A stretch of DNA of 64,000 nt from Peribolospora baueri. Lineage: Eukaryota; Basidiomycota; Peribolosporomycetes; Peribolosporales; Peribolosporaceae. Positions 32,105-43,472 of the stretch are shown piece by piece. Location: contig JAMDHS010000079.1 of the NCBI GenBank assembly GCA_029717555.1, forward strand, positions 1-64,000, in the 5' to 3' direction. The notes below the pieces were generated by a model. The model was not told where the DNA came from. It did no database searches and saw nothing but the letters and a program-made list of their open reading frames with translations. The translations under genes and the position numbers were made by a program. Each line of letters starts with the position of its first letter. Position 1 is the first letter of the stretch.

Positions 32105-35100
32105 CTACGTCATCGAATCTACGGGCCCCCTCGCGCCGTCCACATGACCGCCGTCGAACAAATGGGAGGCAATCGGCGTCCTACTCGAGCTCCTGTCTGC
32201 CTCCTGCACCCTTGCCGACCCAGCCATCTCTCCCACCCCCGATCCCATGGCCGTTCCCATCCTGGCACCGGCACCAGCACCGGCACTGGCTCCCACCGGC
32301 TGCGGAGCGAAAACAGCCCTGGCGATCCTACTCCTACCCCTCCCCTCCTCCTCCCTCTCCATCTCCAACACGTCTCTATAGCTAGGCGGAGGAGGCGGTC
32401 TGCCGCCCGCCTCGTCTATCTCACCGCTGACCAGCTGCTCGTACCGGCGACTCAGCTCTGCGGGCGTGAGGGATTCGGAAGGCCTATCTGACGACGCGGC
32501 CGTGGTGTGCGAGTGCGAGTGCAGATGAAGGTGCAAGTGGCTCGTCGATGATAGGGATGGGGAGGACAGGGGAAAGGAAGGTGGGAGGACGGGAATCGAC
32601 GTCGCGGCCGCGGGATGGCCCATAGCTCCCGCGCCACCCCTACCTGGCGGGACGACGGGGACGGGTTGGGAGAATGGCAAAGAAGGGCCAGGGTTAGGGA
32701 TGACGCCCGATCCGAGAGCCCTCCGGTCGGCGGCGGAAGGCCGAGGGCCCACTCCGGCGACGTACTCCTCCATGGCGCGTTGGATGCCTGCGGCGTGGAA
32801 CGCGGTCGGGTTCTCGACTTCGCAACGACATCGACTTGTGCTCGTGGATAGGTATGGGCTTGATGCGGGGTTCGGGAAAGCGGAGGCTGGCGAGGTGATG
32901 GAGAAGTAAGAAGGGAGGGACGTCGAGTCCGTTGTGCAGCGACAGGAAAGGATGTGGATCTGGAGAAGCGATAAAAGGGGAGGAGGGAAGACGATGGATG
33001 GATGGATCGATAGTCCGTAAGCGTTCGCTCACCGACCGCCCACGCGAGAAAATGGTCAGCCGGCGTCTGCTGGTCTCCCCGACCGGCTCGGACGCTGGAC
33101 TCACGGGTGCCTCTACGATGACATCCCACAGCTTTCTCTTGCCCTTGCTGTCCAGATACAGGTCATCGCCCCTCTCGACCCTAATGGTGACGCGCAAGAT
33201 ATGGTGCACGGCAATGTTGCTCTTGGCGTGGTTGCTTGAATGGTGCACTTTGGCGGCGCAGAGCGGTAGCTGCAAGGCGTGCTGGAGCTCCCAAGGGCCC
33301 GTGGGGTCCAGAAGGGACGGCCCGGCGTCCGAGCCAGGCTCGGCCCAGCCGGGAGGGGAGGACATGCTAGCACGACGTGCGCCGATCACCGCGTCCTCCT
33401 CGCCGTTGAGCCCGGCGGACGAAGGAACGAGAGCGGCGAGCGGCGAGTCTTGAAGCGCCGTCGGAGAATCGGACAAGATAGGCAGCAACGGCGTCTCGTC
33501 CGCGTTGAGGCACTTGAGCAATTGAAACCTGCGCGCCGCTTCATGTCTCGTCACCTTGCGCTGATGCGCATAGTAGTCTACTTTCTCTGTTGATGGAAAT
33601 GGAGGAGGGACATGAAACGAAAGCTCGGCCGATCAGCGGTGTCGTCCAATTCCTGCTTCGTAGCGTCGTCGTCGTCGTCATCGTCGTCGTCGGCCGAAAC
33701 ACTCGCCTTCCAATACGGCGGAAATCCTGTGCACCTTTACCTTGGCGAGCGGCAAAAATCGGATATGCATGGGTATGCGGGTTCCGATGGGAAACTGCTT
33801 GCCATTGAGGATGATGAGATAGCTCATTTGGTCGCTGCCAATCCCGGAGAAGGGAAAAGAGGTGGTGTGAGCGCGGGGCGAGAGGAAGCAGGGGAAAAAA
33901 GGAAAAGTAGAAATGAACACCCACTCCCACGTCCTTTCCACCACTATGTTCTCCGTTTCCTCCGTGTCGTCCTCGCCAGGACTGGCGACGAGGATGACCT
34001 CCCTCTCAGCGGTCAAGTTGGGCGTCAGAGCGCCGGCACGATGTACGGTCACCTTGAGGGTGTACGAGACATGGCCAAAGTCGCAGTGAATGGTGGGCGG
34101 CAAGGAAGAGGCGACGGGCAACGAGATGGGATATGTGTACGTTCCTGATCGGGCCAAGCGCGCGAAAGCGGTTCAGCATCGGGACAGAAGCGAGCGACAC
34201 CCCCCCCCCCCCCGGAGATGCTAAGCGAACCTCATCTCTGGCGATGCGGGCTCACCTTTCTTAAACTCGCGCCACTCGTGCTTCACTTCGCTGTCTTCCG
34301 AGCTATCCAACTTTTCCTCCCCGGTGAGAGCGCTCAAGAGGGCCTTCAAACCTCTGCTGTGGCCGCCTTCCCTCTCCTTCTCCCTCTCCCGATCTACGCT
34401 CGCCGCGGGCGAACTCGCCCTGCTACCAAGAGCAGACCTGGAGCCGGTGCGGCGGGCGGTGCTCACCCTCGAACCGGGGCGATCCACACTCCTCTCCTTC
34501 GAGAGAGCGCTCCTCGTCCTCGGACGCCGACCGAGTCCGTCTTCCGGCACCGGAGAAACTGGCGCAGAGGCGGAGGCGGGCTCGGAGGAGAAGTGGACAT
34601 GATCGAGAGTACCGCTCGGCTTGCGACTGGCCGCGCGGGCCTTGTGGAAGATGCCGGAGACGGTGAATCGGTTCCTACTCGTCTCTCGAGCCTGGGAGGT
34701 GTCTCGAGCCTGGGAGGATGACCGGATCGTGTCGGAGCAGGAGACTTCGCGGTGACGATTCCCCGTTGAGAAGGCCATTTGTCGTCGACGAGCGGGGCTT
34801 TGCCGGCCCGCCTCGTCATCGTCAACGTCGTCGATGTCGTCGTCCTCGCCTTCGTCATTGATGGCGCTCTCGTTGGAACCACGCGTGGAGTCGGCCTGGG
34901 AAGTGCAGGTGGAAGCGGGGCCGCTGTGTCGCGAGGCGGCTTGGGCAGAGTAGTAGTGATGGTGAGGGTGGGAGGGATCGGTGAACGACGAGGGCGACTC
35001 AGGCATGGGCGAAGAGGTGAATGGCGAAGCGACGGATTCTGGGACGGCAGAAAAGTTGCTGTTCCCGCTCGCCGTCCTCGGCATACCCGGGGCGGAGGCG

Positions 35101-36510
35101 GCGGCGGGGGAATAGCGCAGATTGAGCGGGTGGAGGGTCGCGCCGTTCCTCCTGTCAGCTCGGAGGTCGACACGAGATTGGGAGCGGCTGTTGGAGCAGG
35201 AGCCTGGCCGGGAAGGCTCTGGGGAGGCCCACGGAGAGGGAGTAGAGGGGTTGGAGGAGTGACGAAGGACGGAGCGGTCGGACGAGTGTCGTTGGAAAGG
35301 AGCGCCTTCTGGAGTAGAGGGCGTCGCCGACGCCGGTTGCACCGCGGTCCTCTCGAGGGCGTCGTCGGAGGGTATGGAAAACTCGGAGGCGGCGGCGGAG
35401 ATGACGCGTCCAGAGGCAGGGGTCGCCGGCCTGGAGGTGGACGACCTGGGGGGCAAGGCTCGAGAGGGGTCGTTAAAGTGGTCGTCGGAGCTGTTGGACC
35501 GGTGCAGATCGAGCGAAGCCCCGACCCGCGAACGAGCGGGGCTGGCACCGCGAGAGGTTGGGCGTGACAGAGGACGGCGAGGTTCGTCGGCGAAGCTAGG
35601 TCTCCCCGTCCTCGTCTGGGGTATCATAAACGACGCTCGGGCGCCGAAGAAGCCAGACCGCCTGCGAGAGCCATCGAAACGGTGATCGTCGTCCTGTGAA
35701 GGCGAGTTGTCCACGGACCGTCGAGAGCCCTCGATTCTCTGCCAATCGACATCATCGTCGTAACGGCGATGTCCGGGACCTACGGAGGCGGCGCGGCGGG
35801 CGGCGGCGGCAAAGGTGTCGTCTGCGGCGGCGTTGTAAAGAGTGGCCTTTTCCTTGATGATGAGTGTCTCCTCGTGCGTCTCGACGCGATTCGGGCCGAT
35901 GCCTGCACGGACGGGCGGAGAAGCGAGAGGACAGGACAGGGCGGAGGGAAATGAGCAAGACGAGGGTGGAAGAGAAGAAACGAGCGCGCTCACCTTCAGG
36001 CCAGTCGGTTCGACAAACGCCCTTAAGCTGGACCTCTATCCGCTTGATCCTGCTCGGCTTGGCGAGGTTGAGCGTGCAGAGGGCGCGGAGCTGAGCCGGT
36101 GGGTTGTCGACGTTGACGGGTCTCCTCCGACCTCGGAGATCCTGTGAGTGCAAAATGAGAAGGAAGGGAAAACGAACAGAACTTGACGATCAGCAGTGTC
36201 CGTAAAGCGGGCCCGGGTCGGGGGATCGAATCGAGTGCGCGCTCGCCCACCTCTCCGCTCGCATACTGGCTCCGGAGGAAGACGACGGGCCTGGACGAGT
36301 GGGAGGACGACGAGGGGAGGGGAGGAAAAAAAGAAAGAACAAACAAACAAGTCAGTCCCTCTCTCCAACCATCCATTCGTTCATTCGTCCGTCCGACCGA
36401 TCGACGACGGGGCTGCGAGCCGATCCTATCCGAATCGAATCCCTCTTCCCCTCCCCTATCTATCGCCGGGCAACTCACTCTGTAACGCTAAGCGAGAGGT
36501 GGGGTGCCAT
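32105..36510 (-). CDS. Alpha-arrestin A with PY motif
   Basis: Multi-exon. The start at 36510 gives MAPHLSLSVTE, then an intron, then PVVFLRSQYASGE, matching exon by exon the second arrestin at 61293. Arrestin N strands continue as LNLAKPSRIKRIEVQLKGVC and end at TDWPEG. After about 30 residues there is a huge disordered Ser/Arg/Pro insertion (about 34260-35890). The fold then resumes with TYTYPISLPVASSLPPTIHC, ILNGKQFPIGTRIPMHIRF, and an arrestin C part with AVHHILRVTIRVERGDDLY and HILSCRCTTDSTSLPSYF. The tail holds a PPSY motif (GRPPPPPSYRDV), expected to bind WW domains of Rsp5/NEDD4 ubiquitin ligases. Such proteins are adaptors for endocytosis of nutrient transporters. One intron holds a C15 tract near 34200-34214. 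The cargo cannot be inferred. Confidence 0.85.
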
Positions 36511-37053
36511 CTCTTTGCGGCTTGGAGGAAGGAAACAAAAAAAACGAAGGGATGGAGGAAAGAGGAGGGAGGAAGGGAAGGAGGGAAAGAAGGAAAGAAG
36601 GAGTCAGTCGGCCGGTTTCGATCGGTGCGATCTCGGCTTCACCGAGCCACTCCCTCCCTCACTCACTCCCGTCCGTCCGAGAGAGCGAACGGCGGGGCGG
36701 GGTGGGGTCAGTGGGCAGGAGGACGAGGGCGATGGCGGCGACGATGGCGGTGGCGGTGGTGGTGATCGCGATTGCGAACCGAGAGTCGTCGGCCCCCGTC
36801 CGTCAGTGCGCCAGTCCATCGGTCAATCAATCAATCAATCAATCAGTCGGGAACTTTGGACGGAAAGAGTCAGACGGATCGAACGTGTCGCGCATGAAGA
36901 GAAGAAGAGCTGCTTATTATTATCTTCACTTATCGCTTCCGACTCACCCGACCCCGTTTGTTATCTTGGCCGATCTCGCCGCAGCACGCCCGCGATCACC
37001 CGCTTGCCCACCTTAACCTCCATTCTTCTTCACCCCGTCCACCAACCAACGAT
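36511..37053. promoter_or_regulatory. Alpha-arrestin A upstream region with (AATC)n
   Basis: This 540-bp region separates the arrestin A start from the end of the next minus-strand gene. On the gene's strand the part near 36511-36610 is pyrimidine-rich. A (TCAA)n microsatellite of about 23 bp lies at 36823-36845. No gene recognised. Confidence 0.5.
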
Positions 37054-38148
37054 CTATCCCAACTGAACCGTGGCCCGGGCGACTCGCTCAGCAGCAGTGC
37101 GCAGGTGTTCCTCCGCGTTAGGATTGCGGAGCCCAAGCGGCACGTCATCGTCGTCCTCGTCGTTCACAGCATCCGGAGAGGCCGTCCCAGCGGAGGAGAA
37201 GCTCATGCTTTGGCCGATGTCCTTAACCCGGTCTGGTCCAGAGGCAGCGTCCTTCTCGCCCACGCTTTGATCTCGGCGGCTTGCTTGCTGGCAATGACCT
37301 GTTGAAGCGGGACCTCGTCATCGTCAAAAGAGTCCCCGGCGGACTTGGCGAGCGGCGAAAGGGGGGGGGGGGGAAACGCCATCGAAGTGCGCGGAGAGTC
37401 CGTGCTTTGGAGCTGCGCAAGAGGCACCTCGTCGTCTGAGCTGTCGTCGCCCTCGGGAAGAGCCAACTTGGGAGGAGGACTATTGGAAACAGCAGCGGTG
37501 GACGCTTCCACTTCTTCGCTTGAGTCGTCGTCCGACTCTGCGTCGCTGTCCTCGCTATCGCCCTCCTCATCACCAGACATGCGGAACCATTGCTCAGCGT
37601 CCTCAGTCTTCGGGCTCTTGCCGTGCGTCTCTTCTTCTTGACCATCGAGTTCGACTTGACTTCGTCTTCCAGCGAGCCCAGGAGGTTCGATTGGTGTTTT
37701 GGAGCGGGCAGGCAACTTCGTCTCTTGCCCTTCGGTCGTCTTCGTTACTATTATCCTCCTTGTCTCCACTAGGCTCAGACTCCGGCTCTACGGGCTTGTC
37801 GAGATCCATGGGCGACTTGAAGGTCCAGGACGGGTAGACCAGACCCTCTTCGTCGAGCTGCGGCTGCCACTTCCTTCTGGGAACTTCTTGAGCTTTTTTG
37901 GCCTTCTTTTTAGACCTTCTTGCTACCTATCATTCATCTGCATCACTCTCTCTTCCTCTTCCAGAGCCTTGGCGTCTGGCGCTCCCTCCCGCGCGAGCTC
38001 TATGGGCCATCTGTTCTAACTCGCGCTTCCATAGCTCGTTCGTCGACGCCGAAGAAAGACGGCCTCCATGCGCGTCGTCCGGGCTATACGTCCGTCGGGG
38101 CGTCGTGAGAACGGATCCCGAAGAGACGAGAGACGACCGAGGCGCCAT
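37054..38148 (-). CDS. Hypothetical acidic protein with repeated DDxVPL motif; frame not resolved
   Basis: The start MAPRSSLVSSGSVLTTPRRT is followed by LSSASTNELWKRELEQMAHR. Then come a Lys-rich patch (SKKKAKKAQEVPRRKWQPQL) and DEEGLVYPSWTFKSPMDL, an acidic Ser/Asp/Glu stretch, and three copies of a motif: SSDDEVPLAQL, FDDDEVPLQQV and DEDDDDVPLGL. The end is RTAAERVARATVQLG. Parts lie in two frames: start and end share one frame, and the middle (about 37270-37700) is in another. The switch points leave no obvious room for consensus introns, and two stop codons lie near 37925-37932, where I could not place a good donor. A C13 homopolymer (G13 on the plus strand, 37361-37373) lies in the middle part. 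Either unusual introns, sequencing indels or a decaying gene could explain this. I do not recognise the family. Confidence 0.5.
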
Positions 38149-40088
38149 CCCCCCCAGGCGGCGAGCGGGAAGGGATATAACGTATGTGATCGACCGAGCT
38201 TAAACACTAGATTGAAACTCAACCCATCGAGCATCAAAAAAATAAATTAAATAAATAATTAAATAAATAAATAAAAAAGGAGCGGGGAAGCGCCTATAAA
38301 CTCAAGGACCTTGCCTAGTTCTTTCCTCTCCGTCTGTCTCTGCTCCAACAACATCGATAAAGCTTCTTCCCATACAGCTAGCTGCCCAGCGGGGAACTTG
38401 CTAGGGGGGAAATGAGACGACGTCTTGAAACGCTACGCTCGTCTTCTCATCCTCGTCCCTGGGGCCTAGCTAGGCGTCTGGGACGCGGAGGAGGAGCAGA
38501 AGAGAAGGATGCAAGAGGAGGAGGAGGAGGAGGAGGGAGGGAGAGCTGCTGACCGACCGACCTATTCGACGTCGGACTCGCCTCGCTTCGCGTTTTTTCG
38601 TCGTGGCAGGCGCATCTGAACAATTCCGCACCACCGACCTAACCGACGGAGCTTGAAAGGCAAAGAAAGGGAAGAACAGAATGACTGGGAGTGGGCACAT
38701 CATCTATCACTATCTTACACGACGACTTTTGGCAACGCGACAAGGGGGTGAGGGGGGGGAGGGGAGGGAAAGAGAGCAAAGTCGCGGGACGCTGGTTGGA
38801 CGTGACGTGTGAGAGAGAGGGACAGAAAAGACGAAGACAAAAACATGATAGGAGCTGCTGGCCTATATAGAGCCCATGGCCACGACCTGTGCATAGGGAT
38901 GGAATGGGCGGTGGGCTGAGCGGTTGAAAAAAAAGACAAAAAGGAAGAATGGGGGATAGATAGCTAGCTAGGTCTGATGGGTGTGGGCGGGTGGGTGGGG
39001 CAAGACGATCATGACGTACAACCGACGAACAGACAAAAGAGGAATAGAAAAGGGGAAGGAAAGGGGCGGCCGACGAAAAAGCGAAAGAGGCGGAAGAAAA
39101 GGTTTGACGACGACGAGGCGGATAGTTGGAGAAGGAGGCAGGCCTGTTGGTAGGCAACTCGTACGGACGGAACTGACGGGATCGGTATGTGGGCACGTGC
39201 CCTCTGCTGGGAGGGCCGAAAAGCCAAGCAGGACTAGACGAAGAGGAGAGAAGCGAAGAGGGGAACAAGACAGGCACAGAGGAAGAGAGAGAGAGAGCGC
39301 GCGTGACGAGGATACGTAAAGAGAAAGGGGAAGACGGGCGAGGCCTCTCTAGCTAGACCAAACTGCGATATTGCGGTTGTTGGGAATGGCAATGCGAGAA
39401 CGTGAAATCGGGGCGGTCGGACAAGCGGGACAGACATGAAGCACGGCGGAAGAAGGAAGGAAGGGCGGAAAGAGAAGAAGAATCGGGCGCCGTCTGTGTG
39501 ACGCAAGCAAGAGGAGGCGCTTGGCGATCCGAGGGTGGGCCCGAAGCTGACCGGCGACGTGGGACGATGAACGGATGGAGGAATAGGCGGTGCTTCGGTC
39601 GGCGTCCATGTCGAGGTCCGACCGTCATGCCGTCACGCCGTGTGAGCGTGGGGACCTGCCTACGTAGGCGCCACGAAATCCGGGATCGAATGGTCACACC
39701 CCGGAGCCCGAGCCCAAGTCACAGCCGGACGAGATGGGGGCGAGAACGGAACGAAAAGCTGTCGTTGCCGCGTCGCGTCGTGTCGCATCGCACAGATCGC
39801 ATCCCATCCCTTCGTAACCCCTCCTCTTCCCCTTCCGCTTCCCTTGCCGTTTGCTTGCCATCCCTCTCCATCTCTTCGAGCGCACAGAGCTCGTCAGCCG
39901 ACCCCGAGCCATTCGTTTTCCATCCTTCCTCGACGACGACCCCCAACCCCGGCCCGTCATCTACGGGGAGCGCCGGGCAAGTCAAAGTTGAGACGAGACG
40001 AGCCCCCCATCCTTCGATCTAACCTTCCTCGGTTCTCCATCTCAGATTGGACCACAGTCGCACACAAAAAACGTATCGCCGGCACCGC
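38149..40088. other. Long intergenic region, skewed composition
   Basis: About 1.9 kb without a supportable gene. An A/T-rich patch (AAATAAATT-type units, 38236-38278) stands out from the GC-rich surroundings. A (GGA)n tract lies at about 38515-38538. From about 38640 to 39500 the plus strand is purine-rich, meaning pyrimidine-rich for the minus-strand gene starting at 38148. A CACGTG lies at 39194-39199. The last few hundred bases are the 3' flank of the PSP1-domain gene. Open frames give only basic low-complexity translations. Confidence 0.5.
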
Positions 40089-43000
40089 TCAGTACATCTG
40101 AGACGCCATGCCCAACCTGCCAACGGAAGCCAAAGCAGACGCGGAAGCGCCCGCGTTGGCGTTGGTGGTGGCGGAGACGGGGGGCAGCCAGGAGCACCAG
40201 ATGCGTGTCTTGTAGGTACGGAAGAGCTCGCGGACGAGCTCGCGGAAATCGATGCGCACCTCGGAGCGGAAGTAGATGGTCAGCTTGCGGCGATCCCTGG
40301 TCGGGTGAGAAAGAACGAACGTTGTTCAAGCCGCGCTGCCCAGCGTCGAAAAAAAAAGACCTCGCCATCGCCCGTCGACTCACCATTGATACTCCACGTC
40401 GACAACCTCCATGGGCAGCCTTTTCTGTTTGACCTTGGTCTGAATGAGCTGCAAGGCTCTCTCCTCGTCCTGTGCCTTGCTCAGCAACAAGCTCGTGTCT
40501 GCCTGAGTCGCCCGGGCGTAGATGCGCTTCGGGTTCATGTTCTTGTGCAGCCCTCCCGGTCGGCCGCCCGGACCACCGAGCCCACTTGCGCCGTCGCCCA
40601 TCCCACCGCCCTGGCCATGTCCCGCCGCGGCGCTAGTCCAGAGTGCCACCTCGGCCTCGTGTGCCTGAAAGGCCTGCACTTCTTCGATGGTGATGCTGTC
40701 GTTGATGACCGTGCCCAGGTCCTTGCCGCGATCCGCCTCGACAATCACGAGGTCGCCCGTGCGGATCTCGACATCCTCTCCGCCGCCGCCGCCGCCGGCG
40801 GAGGAGCCATTGGCGAAGTAGTAGAACAGATCCACCCTGCCGGCCTTGAACTGGACAATGAACAGCGGGCAGTCCGGCGGCACGGCGTGCAGTGGGATAC
40901 CTTTGCCGAGGTCGGACAGCGCGGGTGGGGCGTCCAGCGCGCCGGCGCCGGCGCCGACGGAAGGAGTGCATTGATGTCCGAACGAGGCTCCGGGACCGAA
41001 CGCGCTGGACGGCGAGGGTGAGGGCCGATGAGGTGGCGGCATGCCTACGCTCTGCAGCTGGAGCATGTGCTGTTGCTGCTGCTGATGCTGTTGCTGTTGC
41101 TGGGAGAGCACGCCGCCAGGTTTCTGGGCCATTCCTCCCATCGCAGGTTGACCAAATCCGCGCTGGACCTGAGCGGCAGCGGCGGCGGGGCCGGCGCCGA
41201 GGCCGACGGCATACGCGGTTCCTCCTCCGGAGGAGGACGAGCGAACGTGACCGACGTTGGAGGACGAACGAGGAGGAAGACCGCCAACGCTCGGAAAGCC
41301 AGCGTGCTCGAAAGCGTGCCTCTGGGAGGAGGCGCCCATTCCCACATCCGGCGGGCCGGTGGGGAAGAAGCTCGTGCTCGAGGGCGGAGGGAGACCGACG
41401 GGTGGGGGGAGGCGCTGAGGAGCAAAGGACTGGAGAGGCGAGGAGGGGACGTCGTAAGACTGGCCTCCTCTCACCGGATCGAGGGCGTGTCGACTCGCGC
41501 CGGAGGTCAGACCTACGCTGGCGGGATAGGACTCGGAGCGACTGCGACCAGGGCCCAAGACGGACTGAGAACCGATGACGCCGACACCCTGGCCGGGAGG
41601 GTGGTGGACCTGACTGATAGCGGGGGCGGAGGTGTCAAAGGTGGTTGTGGTGGGCGAGAGGAGCTGTCTTCCTTGAGGACTTTGTTCGCGCTCGCCGCCG
41701 TCGCCAAGCCTGCCGCTGCCGACAGCGAGGCCGGATGCACTGACGCCGACGGCGCCGGAAGCGCCGGCGAAGGACTGAGCGCGGCTCTTGGGCCTGGGCA
41801 TCCAATAGCTCGATGGGGACACGGGGGGTGAAGGCGGGGGTGGGCTTGAGGGTTCTCCGAACCTAGCGCGGAGCTGGTGGAGATGACTGGCGGTGCGCGA
41901 GTAAAGCGCGCCGGGGCCTCCGTACTCGTCGGCGCCATAGTCCCTGAGGGCGGAGCTGCCGTGAATAGGCATCGAGGCCGGGTGGGCACCGCTGGCGGCC
42001 GTCGTGGGCACGCGCAGGACGGGCTCTACGCGCTCGCCACGACCGCGCTCCTCTTCGGCGTCACCAGCCAGGTCGTCCTGAGCGAGATCGAAGCGGAGCG
42101 AGCTAAAATCGCTGGCCAGGTCGTCGTCCGAGATGGCCAAGCCGCCGGTCGTCCTACTACCGCCACTATCGAAGAAGCCTCCAACACTGGTGCGAGGCGG
42201 AGGCTGTCCGAGGCTTCCGCTAAAGTAGCCGCCTGGGGCGCCGCCGCCGCCGGGGAGGGAGAATCCAACGGCCTTTTTGGCGCCATGAGCGATGGGCGGA
42301 GCAGCGATGGAGTGACGCCTACTCTCCGGGTTCACTTCGAAAAATGAGCCGGAGCCGAATCCGGTTTGGAAATCTTCGAAACCGCTGAAGCCGACGGCGG
42401 TGTGGGAGCGGTCCGTCGAGCTATCGCGCCGGGGAAGCTCGCCGGCGCCGGCGGTGGTGGTGGCGGCGGCGGCAGAGGAAAGGGCCATGAGACGGTTGAA
42501 GCGAGGAGAGGAACCGGTGTCGCTGCTGCCGAGGCTGGCGGGGTTGAGGCCGGGAGCTCCAAAGGCCCTGGAGCCGGCTTCTGCGCCACTACCACCACCG
42601 CCGCCGTACAACTGCTGCTGTTGGGCCTGCTGCTCGGCGAGCAGATCGGCGTCGGTCATGGGAGACGTTGGATCGGCGTGGCCAGGCTTGGGCCACAGGG
42701 ACAGGTTGGCGAGCCTGTCGGGGCTAAGCAAGCCGCCGTAGCGGCTCAGGCTGGGCTCCCGTCCGGCGCGAGGGGCGGCGGAGGAGTGAGGGTATAAGGA
42801 AGAGCTGCGGACGGTGCGGACGGGGCTGCTGCTCGTAGGCGGGCTCTCGACGGAAGGGCTTTTGAGACCGCCGCCGCCGCCGCCGCCGAAGGATAAGGGC
42901 GAGTCCCAGACGCCTGTGGCGCTGGTGCTGTAGTAAGAGGGGGAGCTGGGACCGACGGCGGAGGAGGAGGCGGAAGAGCTGGTGTCGGAGCGTTGGTGGA

Positions 43001-43472
43001 GATGGAGGGCGAGGACAGCGGCGGAAGATTGGGAGCGATGGCGTGCGGCGCTGGGTGAACTGGAGGGGCTTGCGGTAAGCGGAGCGGGCGAGCGTGCAGG
43101 CCGAGGCGACGAGCCAGTCGATGCCTTGTCGCGGGTCAGGTTGGAGGGAGAAGGCGCGGTGAAGGGTGCGACGGCGGTGTCATTGTGATTGCCATTGCCG
43201 TTGCCGTTGTTGTTGCCATTGCCGTTGGCGCTGGCGCTGGCGTTGGCCTCGCGGTTATTGTTGTTGTCCTCGTCGTCGGCGCCGAGTCGCGCATGAGAGT
43301 CGGTCGCATGGACGGCGGACGGTCGGCGGAGGGAACGGTCGGTGGGGCGCCCTCTAGGCTGGTCGGCGTGGACGGTGGTGAGGTGTGTGGCGTGGACGGA
43401 GGGAGGAGGCCACTCTGCCTCTCCCTCGGCGTGTTCATGCATGGTGGGCAGCCCGGCGGAGGAGCGGTCCAT
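40089..43472 (-). CDS. PSP1 C-terminal-domain protein
   Basis: Two exons, 43472-40384 and 40296-40089, give about 1098 aa with matching phase (the intron splits the Trp codon of EYQW). The first 850 residues are disordered and rich in Ser, Gly, Pro and Gln, with polyQ tracts. The last 230 residues form the PSP1 domain: FKAGRVDLFYYFANG, DLVIVEADRGKDLGTVI, PKRIYARATQADTSLLLS, LPMEVVDVEYQWDRRKLTIY and FRSEVRIDFRELVRELF. Yeast PSP1 is a high-copy suppressor of DNA polymerase alpha and delta mutants and is found with mRNP granules; the bacterial relative YaaT regulates phosphorelay and RNA decay. The biochemical role here is unknown. A strongly pyrimidine-rich leader lies upstream of the start. 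Confidence 0.85.

Noticed and set aside
35000-35600. Plus-strand Gly/Val/Arg-rich open frame opposite arrestin A
   Set aside because: It mirrors the disordered Ser/Pro/Arg insertion of arrestin A on the other strand.
39402-40022. 206-residue plus-strand open frame
   Set aside because: Low-complexity basic/Ser composition in a skewed intergenic region, no family resemblance and no intron or start context.
40413-41600. Possible plus-strand gene with Ala/Gly/Arg-rich product
   Set aside because: Antisense to the PSP1-domain gene; composition follows GC-rich codons.
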